Assembly (NCBI GenBank): GCA_945865815.1
Contig: CAMBFR010000003.1
Location: 65,258 to 102,580 of the forward strand
Direction: 5' to 3'
From: Candidatus Sulfopaludibacter sp. SbA3
GTDB lineage: Bacteria; Acidobacteriota; Terriglobia; 20CM-2-55-15
DNA: 37,323 bases
Shown here: positions 33,342-37,323 of the stretch, piece after piece
Layout: every line of letters starts with the position of its first letter
How positions within the stretch are numbered: the stretch's first letter is position 1
Notes under the pieces: generated by a model
The model's database searches: none
What the model saw: only the letters and a program-made list of their open reading frames with translations
Told to the model about the DNA's origin: nothing
Made by a program: the position numbers and the translations under genes

Positions 33342-34517
33342 GTGTCTGAAGCCAAACGATTCGATTGGAGCGTCGCACTGATTCTTTTCGGCGTCCTTTT
33401 CCTTGGAGTTTCAGACACGCAGTTGATCCCGCCGCTTCTGCCACTCATCGCCCAGGATATGAACATGCCGGCCGGCCGGGCGGGAATCATTGTTACATGC
33501 TACTCGCTGGCTGCCGCCATGTTCGCCTTGTTTGCCGGCCCGGTCTCGGATCGTGTCGGCCGCAAGAAAGTACTCAGCGCCGGGCTCGCATTGTTCTCGG
33601 TAGCCTCATTTCTTACATATCACGTTTCCACATACGGCGCCCTACTGATTCTACGCACTCTTACCGGTCTCAGCGCAGGCGTGCTGTCAACGTGTTCGCT
33701 GTCTCTCGCAGGCGATCATTTTCCGTATGCCCAGCGAGGCCGGGCCATGGGCGTCATCTCGATGGCTTATTTCTGCGCCTTCGTAATCGGAATTCCGGTA
33801 GCCGCGTTTGTCGCCTCGCGCCAGGGCTGGCAGGTTGTGTTTGGAGTTCTGGCCCTCATGGGCGCGCTTATGCTGGCGCTCACGGCCATGCGCCTTCCCG
33901 CCGACGCGATGCGGGCAGCCACCCCCTCCGCACCCTTCTCCTATCGAAGCATGCTGAGTCACTTCCACCGGCCTGAACGCCTCGCGGGTGCGGTTGCAGC
34001 GTTTCTGACCTCGGGCGGCGTCGTGGGATTTCTGACGTACGTCGGGGCATGGCTGCAATCGGAACGCGGCATCGGCATCGACCGGATCGGACTGCTCTTC
34101 ATGATTTCGGGTCTTGCAGCGATGGCCGCATCACCGCTCTCGGGCTGGCTTTCAGACCACGCGGGCAAAAAAAGCGTCATCATCTGGGCCAACGTCGCGC
34201 TGGCTGTGCTGTTTGTGGTTGTGGCCCGCATCGAGTCCGGAATCTGGCTGGTCTGCGGTATCGCGGCGCTGAGCATTGCGGCATCGGCCAGACAGGCTCC
34301 CCTCCATGCCGTTACGACCGAACTTGTGGGAACGGAAATACGGGGTGAGTACATCGCCGTACGCAATGCGGCGTCCCAACTCGGAATCGCGGTGATGGCG
34401 GCCGTTTCCGCATACGCCTTCGATTCGGGAGGCTTTGCGTTCGTATCCATTGCCGCCGCATCCGTAACCGTACTGATACCGTTTACCTGCCTCTGGATTC
34501 CGGAACCACGTCGCTGA
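33342..34517 (+). CDS. MFS transporter
   Basis: A 391-residue major facilitator with about 12 hydrophobic segments. The GTG at 33342 is chosen because an earlier in-frame ATG (33264) would lie inside lon. Motif A is FAGPVSDRVGRKKVLSAG after the second segment. The first segment is WSVALILFGVLFLGVSDTQL, and the segment at about residue 30 starts PPLLPLIAQDMNMPAG. It probably exports drugs or small metabolites (DHA1-like), but the substrate cannot be told. Its stop lies 24 bp before the GTPase ATG. Confidence 0.9.
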   Translation: MSEAKRFDWSVALILFGVLFLGVSDTQLIPPLLPLIAQDMNMPAGRAGIIVTCYSLAAAMFALFAGPVSDRVGRKKVLSAGLALFSVASFLTYHVSTYGALLILRTLTGLSAGVLSTCSLSLAGDHFPYAQRGRAMGVISMAYFCAFVIGIPVAAFVASRQGWQVVFGVLALMGALMLALTAMRLPADAMRAATPSAPFSYRSMLSHFHRPERLAGAVAAFLTSGGVVGFLTYVGAWLQSERGIGIDRIGLLFMISGLAAMAASPLSGWLSDHAGKKSVIIWANVALAVLFVVVARIESGIWLVCGIAALSIAASARQAPLHAVTTELVGTEIRGEYIAVRNAASQLGIAVMAAVSAYAFDSGGFAFVSIAAASVTVLIPFTCLWIPEPRR

Positions 34518-34528
34518 TTATCTTTTGC

Positions 34529-34534
34529 TATCCT
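34529..34534 (+). promoter_or_regulatory. -10-like box just before the GTPase start
   Basis: TATCCT ends 7 nt before the ATG at 34542, giving a possible leaderless transcript. No Shine-Dalgarno is seen in the gap. Confidence 0.3.
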
Positions 34535-34541
34535 GATTCTC

Positions 34542-35498
34542 ATGCCGGCCAATCTGACGCCTCAGTACCATGAAGCGGAAAAGCGATTCAAACAGGCGGC
34601 CGATAACGAGGAAAAAATTGAAGCGCTCGAAGAAATGATGGCGACCATTCCCCGGCACAAGGGAACAGAAAAGCTTCAAGCCGACCTCAAGAAGAAAATG
34701 TCGGTGTTACGCAAGGATGCCGACCAGCAGAAAAAGAGCGCTCCCCGGCGCGAGGTTTTCGTCGTGGAACGCGAAGGAGCGAGGCAACTGGCCCTGCTCG
34801 GCGCGCCGAATGCCGGGAAATCCCAATTGCTGCGGGCATTGACGAATGCGACACCCGAGGTTGCGGACTACCCATACACCACAAGAACTCCGATTCCCGG
34901 AATGATGATTTTCGACAATGTACGTCTACAGTTGATTGATCTGCCGGCCATTTCGCCCGAGTATATGGAGTCGTGGGTGCCGCAGCTCGTTCGTAATGCC
35001 GATGCGGTCTTGTGGATCGTGGACCTTTCAGATGACGACGTCCTGGAGCGGCTCGACGAGACCCGGAACCTCATTACGGAAGCCAAAGTCGACCTCGCCA
35101 GGAAGAGAGTCCTGATAGTGGGTAACAAATCGGACGCGCCGGGCGCCCGGGAGCGCGCTGAAATAGTTCGTGAAGTTCAGGGAAATCAGTGGCCCATGGC
35201 TCCGATGTCGGCCGTAACGCAAGACCCTTCAGAAGTAGATCGGTTCAAGAGAGTCGTGTACGATTTTCTGGATGTAGTCCGTGTCTACACCAAGGCGCCG
35301 GGAAAGAAACCGGATTTCTCGGATCCATACGTCATGGCCCGGGGCAGCACGGTGCTGGATGTCGCTGAGAAAGTGCATCGCGCTTTTCTGGAGAACCTCA
35401 AATATGCCCGCATCTGGGGAGAAGGAAAACCCGACGGCATCATGGTGCCGCGCGATTTTGTGATTACTGAAGGAGATATACTGGAGCTGCACCAATGA
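34542..35498 (+). CDS. DRG/Obg-like GTPase with TGS domain
   Basis: A 318-residue GTPase. Residues 1-70 form a charged helical arm (YHEAEKRFKQAADNEEKIEA; HKGTEKLQADLKKKMS), like the N-terminus of DRG proteins. G1 is G87-APNAGK-S94, G4 is N195-KSD-198. G3 reads D133-LPA, so the usual Gly is Ala. The C-terminal TGS domain (about 245-318) includes VRVYTKAPGKKPDFSDPYVM and GDILELHQ. The TGS and helical arm suggest an RNA- or ribosome-binding role. The family resembles archaeal/eukaryotic DRG more than bacterial Obg; the function is not established. The ATG of the next gene overlaps its stop (35495-35498). Confidence 0.85.
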   Translation: MPANLTPQYHEAEKRFKQAADNEEKIEALEEMMATIPRHKGTEKLQADLKKKMSVLRKDADQQKKSAPRREVFVVEREGARQLALLGAPNAGKSQLLRALTNATPEVADYPYTTRTPIPGMMIFDNVRLQLIDLPAISPEYMESWVPQLVRNADAVLWIVDLSDDDVLERLDETRNLITEAKVDLARKRVLIVGNKSDAPGARERAEIVREVQGNQWPMAPMSAVTQDPSEVDRFKRVVYDFLDVVRVYTKAPGKKPDFSDPYVMARGSTVLDVAEKVHRAFLENLKYARIWGEGKPDGIMVPRDFVITEGDILELHQ

Positions 35499-36682
35499 AA
35501 AACATAGTTAAGGTTGCAATCCTCAGTTCGATCATCACCGCAGCGAGTGTTTACATCATTCTGGAGTGGCGGCCGCTGCAGTCTGCGGAGGCGCCCGTGC
35601 CGCCCGCTGTGAGCTGGGCTTCCTCGATCGAAACCTCAGCTCCGCAACAGGCCGCAGCCGGAACCGCAGCGGGCAATTTCAGCCCGGACGAGTCGAACAA
35701 CATCGATATCTATCAGCGTTACAGTGCGGGCGTCGTGAACATTACGACCACCACGCTCGGATACGATTTTTTTCTCAGGCCCGTCCCGATGGAAGCCGGC
35801 ACAGGATCCGGAGCGATCATTGATACCGAGGGACGTATCCTGACAAACTTCCATGTGATCCAGGGCGCCCGGCGCCTGGAAGTGACGCTGGCGGACAAGA
35901 GCAAGCACATCGCCGAAGTCGTAGGCAGCGATGCCAACAACGACCTGGCCGTCATCAAGATCAATGTTCCTGCCGCCCGTCTTACTCCGATACCGCTGGG
36001 AACTTCCAAGGGCCTGGTCGTGGGTCAAAAGGTTCTTGCGATCGGCAATCCATACGGCCTCGAGCGAACGCTGACGACCGGAATCATCAGCTCCCTGGGA
36101 CGATCGATTGAGGGCCCCAACGGCCGGATTATCGAAGAAATCATCCAGACCGACGCCGCGATCAATCCTGGAAACTCCGGCGGGCCGCTGTTAAACAGCC
36201 AGGGACAAATCATCGGCATCAACACGGCGATCCTGTCGGAATCCCGAAGCAGCGCCGGTATCGGCTTTGCCATTCCGGCAGACACGGTGCGCCGGATCAC
36301 CGCCGATCTGATTACTCTCGGTCATGTCCGGCATTCCTACATGGGCCTGACGACTTTTGCGCTCAGCGACGCCCCGGCGCTCGCCCGCGAACTCGGGATC
36401 GAAAGCGAAGGCGGCTTGCTCGTTATTGCCGTGCAGCCGGGCAGCCCCGCCGCACGCGTCGGAATCCGCGGGCCCTCACGGCAGGTTATCGTGGGCAACT
36501 ACCAGTTTCCGGTGGGAGGCGACGTCATTCTGAAACTGCAGGACAAGACGATGAGATCCAACCAGGAAATGGCGACGGAGGTCGATCGATACAAGCCCGG
36601 AGAGCGCGTGAAAGTAACCGTGCTGCGGAACAGCCAGATGATGGATCTGCAGGTCGTGCTGGACGAGGCGCCGAATCCCTGA
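35495..36682 (+). CDS. HtrA/DegP-like serine protease with PDZ domain
   Basis: A 395-residue periplasmic serine protease anchored or exported by an N-terminal hydrophobic segment (residues about 5-23), followed by a Pro/Ala-rich linker. The trypsin-like domain carries the triad H120 (ILTNFHVI), D150 (NNDLAVIK) and S228 (NPGNSGGP). One PDZ domain follows (about 280-390: VQPGSPAARVGIRG, GGDVILKLQDKTM, RVKVTVLRNSQ). It is a quality-control protease or chaperone for envelope proteins. The start overlaps the GTPase stop (ATGA) and its stop overlaps the next start (TGATG), so the three are coupled. Confidence 0.93.
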   Translation: MKNIVKVAILSSIITAASVYIILEWRPLQSAEAPVPPAVSWASSIETSAPQQAAAGTAAGNFSPDESNNIDIYQRYSAGVVNITTTTLGYDFFLRPVPMEAGTGSGAIIDTEGRILTNFHVIQGARRLEVTLADKSKHIAEVVGSDANNDLAVIKINVPAARLTPIPLGTSKGLVVGQKVLAIGNPYGLERTLTTGIISSLGRSIEGPNGRIIEEIIQTDAAINPGNSGGPLLNSQGQIIGINTAILSESRSSAGIGFAIPADTVRRITADLITLGHVRHSYMGLTTFALSDAPALARELGIESEGGLLVIAVQPGSPAARVGIRGPSRQVIVGNYQFPVGGDVILKLQDKTMRSNQEMATEVDRYKPGERVKVTVLRNSQMMDLQVVLDEAPNP

Positions 36683-37101
36683 TGCTTTCCTTCTTCCGCA
36701 CGCGCGAATGGGTGATTGCGCGACGCCTTGCCCTTGTCGCAGTAATTCTGTTTCTGGGATACCGCTCGTACGGAAACGCAATCGTCTCGTTGTTCGCGCG
36801 CGCCGATGCCGTGCGCGATATCGAAATCATCCGCGCGGAATTCCGGCCCGAGGTCAATGGCGCGCGTCCTGCCTGGATCATCAACTTCCGCAACAACAGC
36901 AACCGGCACACGTACGACGACATCCTGCTGGAAGCGACCTACCTGGGCGCCGATGGCTCGGTATTGGAAACGGACAAGCTCACCGTCAAGCAGCGCCTGA
37001 TTCCCGGCGATGAACAAATTGTCGGCAGCGTCGACTTCAAGAGCCGTGGTCCGGCAAGGCGCGGCACAGTGAAGGTTATAGGGGCGCAGGAAATCAACTA
37101 G
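36682..37101 (+). CDS. Small membrane-anchored protein, FxLYD-like
   Basis: A 139-residue protein with one N-terminal membrane segment (LALVAVILFLGYRSYGNAIV) and an extracytoplasmic domain. The domain resembles the FxLYD/DUF3426-type beta fold: AWIINFRNNSNRHTYDDILL, ATYLGADGSVLETDKLTV, IPGDEQIVGSVDF. This similarity is by eye. It starts on the A of the HtrA stop codon, so it may act with or report to that protease. No catalytic motif is visible. Confidence 0.65.
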   Translation: MLSFFRTREWVIARRLALVAVILFLGYRSYGNAIVSLFARADAVRDIEIIRAEFRPEVNGARPAWIINFRNNSNRHTYDDILLEATYLGADGSVLETDKLTVKQRLIPGDEQIVGSVDFKSRGPARRGTVKVIGAQEIN

Positions 37102-37134
37102 CGCCCATGCCTGTGGGCGTGGGGCTGAAGCCCC
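37102..37134. other. Two hairpins after the htrA operon
   Basis: CGCCCA (about 37102-37107) pairs with TGGGCG (37114-37119), and GGGGC (37121-37125) pairs with GCCCC (37130-37134) around a TGAA loop. There is no U-tract, so an intrinsic terminator is uncertain. The GGGGCTGAAGCCCC core is a frequent intergenic repeat in bacteria, as I remember it. Confidence 0.4.
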
Positions 37135-37323
37135 GTGCAAGACTTCAACTTCACGAGCAAGCGAAGCGTGACTTCGAACTCCCCTGCTATGTAGAGTTTC
37201 GTGAAGGCGAATCTCAAGAAATTGTTTTAATCACCGCAGCAGGCAAGAGGATTGACACGAAAAGTTTTATCTCGTGGCGATCCCCTTGCTCGCGGAGGTC
37301 TCCCTTTTGTTCCCGAATGCGGC
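37107..37323 (+). CDS. Open frame running off the window, unrecognised
   Basis: An ATG at 37107 opens a frame with no stop to the edge. The middle reads QLHEQAKRDFELPCYVEFRE and EIVLITAAGKRI, which looks protein-like and faintly recalls a PilZ-type opening, but the start overlaps the two hairpins and the last 15 residues look non-coding. It is therefore a weak call. Confidence 0.2.
   Translation, partial: MPVGVGLKPRARLQLHEQAKRDFELPCYVEFREGESQEIVLITAAGKRIDTKSFISWRSPCSRRSPFCSRMR

Overview
The window looks like a chromosomal segment of a GC-rich, diderm, respiring bacterium, most likely an Acidobacteriota member. The support is indirect: an Oar/TonB-receptor-like outer-membrane barrel with a Gly/Asn-rich linker, a CxxCH-bearing outer-membrane barrel next to a plastocyanin-like protein, Uma2 and ParDE accessory genes, a futalosine-pathway menaquinone gene, and a secreted HExxH protein with a C-terminal PPC-like domain. 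No rRNA, tRNA, CRISPR array, complete insertion sequence or prophage was seen.

Layout. 1-2400: partial mqnE (-), divergent from a secreted metallo-beta-lactamase-fold hydrolase (+). 2417-5950: an accessory patch of lower GC with a Uma2 nuclease-fold protein, an unknown 179-aa protein, an HNH endonuclease, a ParDE toxin-antitoxin pair, a decayed DUF5615 (PIN-like) gene, a 20-bp tandem repeat, a cluster of DnaA-box-like 9-mers, and a detached copy of the thiO 3' end. 5955-9740: a TonB-receptor-like barrel and thiO (-). 9758-13421: a HAD phosphatase, a SirB1-like protein, proB and proA (+).

13487-20982 is the most distinctive block. On the + strand lie a monoheme outer-membrane barrel, a type-1 copper protein and a membrane hybrid histidine kinase. 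They converge (3-bp gap) on a minus-strand operon of a TPR protein ending in a CxxCH heme motif, a LytS-type kinase and a LytTR regulator. Two heme-motif envelope proteins, a cupredoxin and two signalling systems side by side suggest an envelope redox or electron-acceptor sensing module; this is inference.

21148-26254: a complete fadN-fadA-fadE beta-oxidation operon in the Bacillus subtilis order. 26269-33295 (-): a secreted HExxH protein, threonine synthase and Lon. 33342-37101 (+): an MFS transporter, then a translationally coupled set of a DRG-like TGS GTPase, an HtrA protease and a small membrane protein. The final 220 bp hold hairpins and an open frame running off the window.
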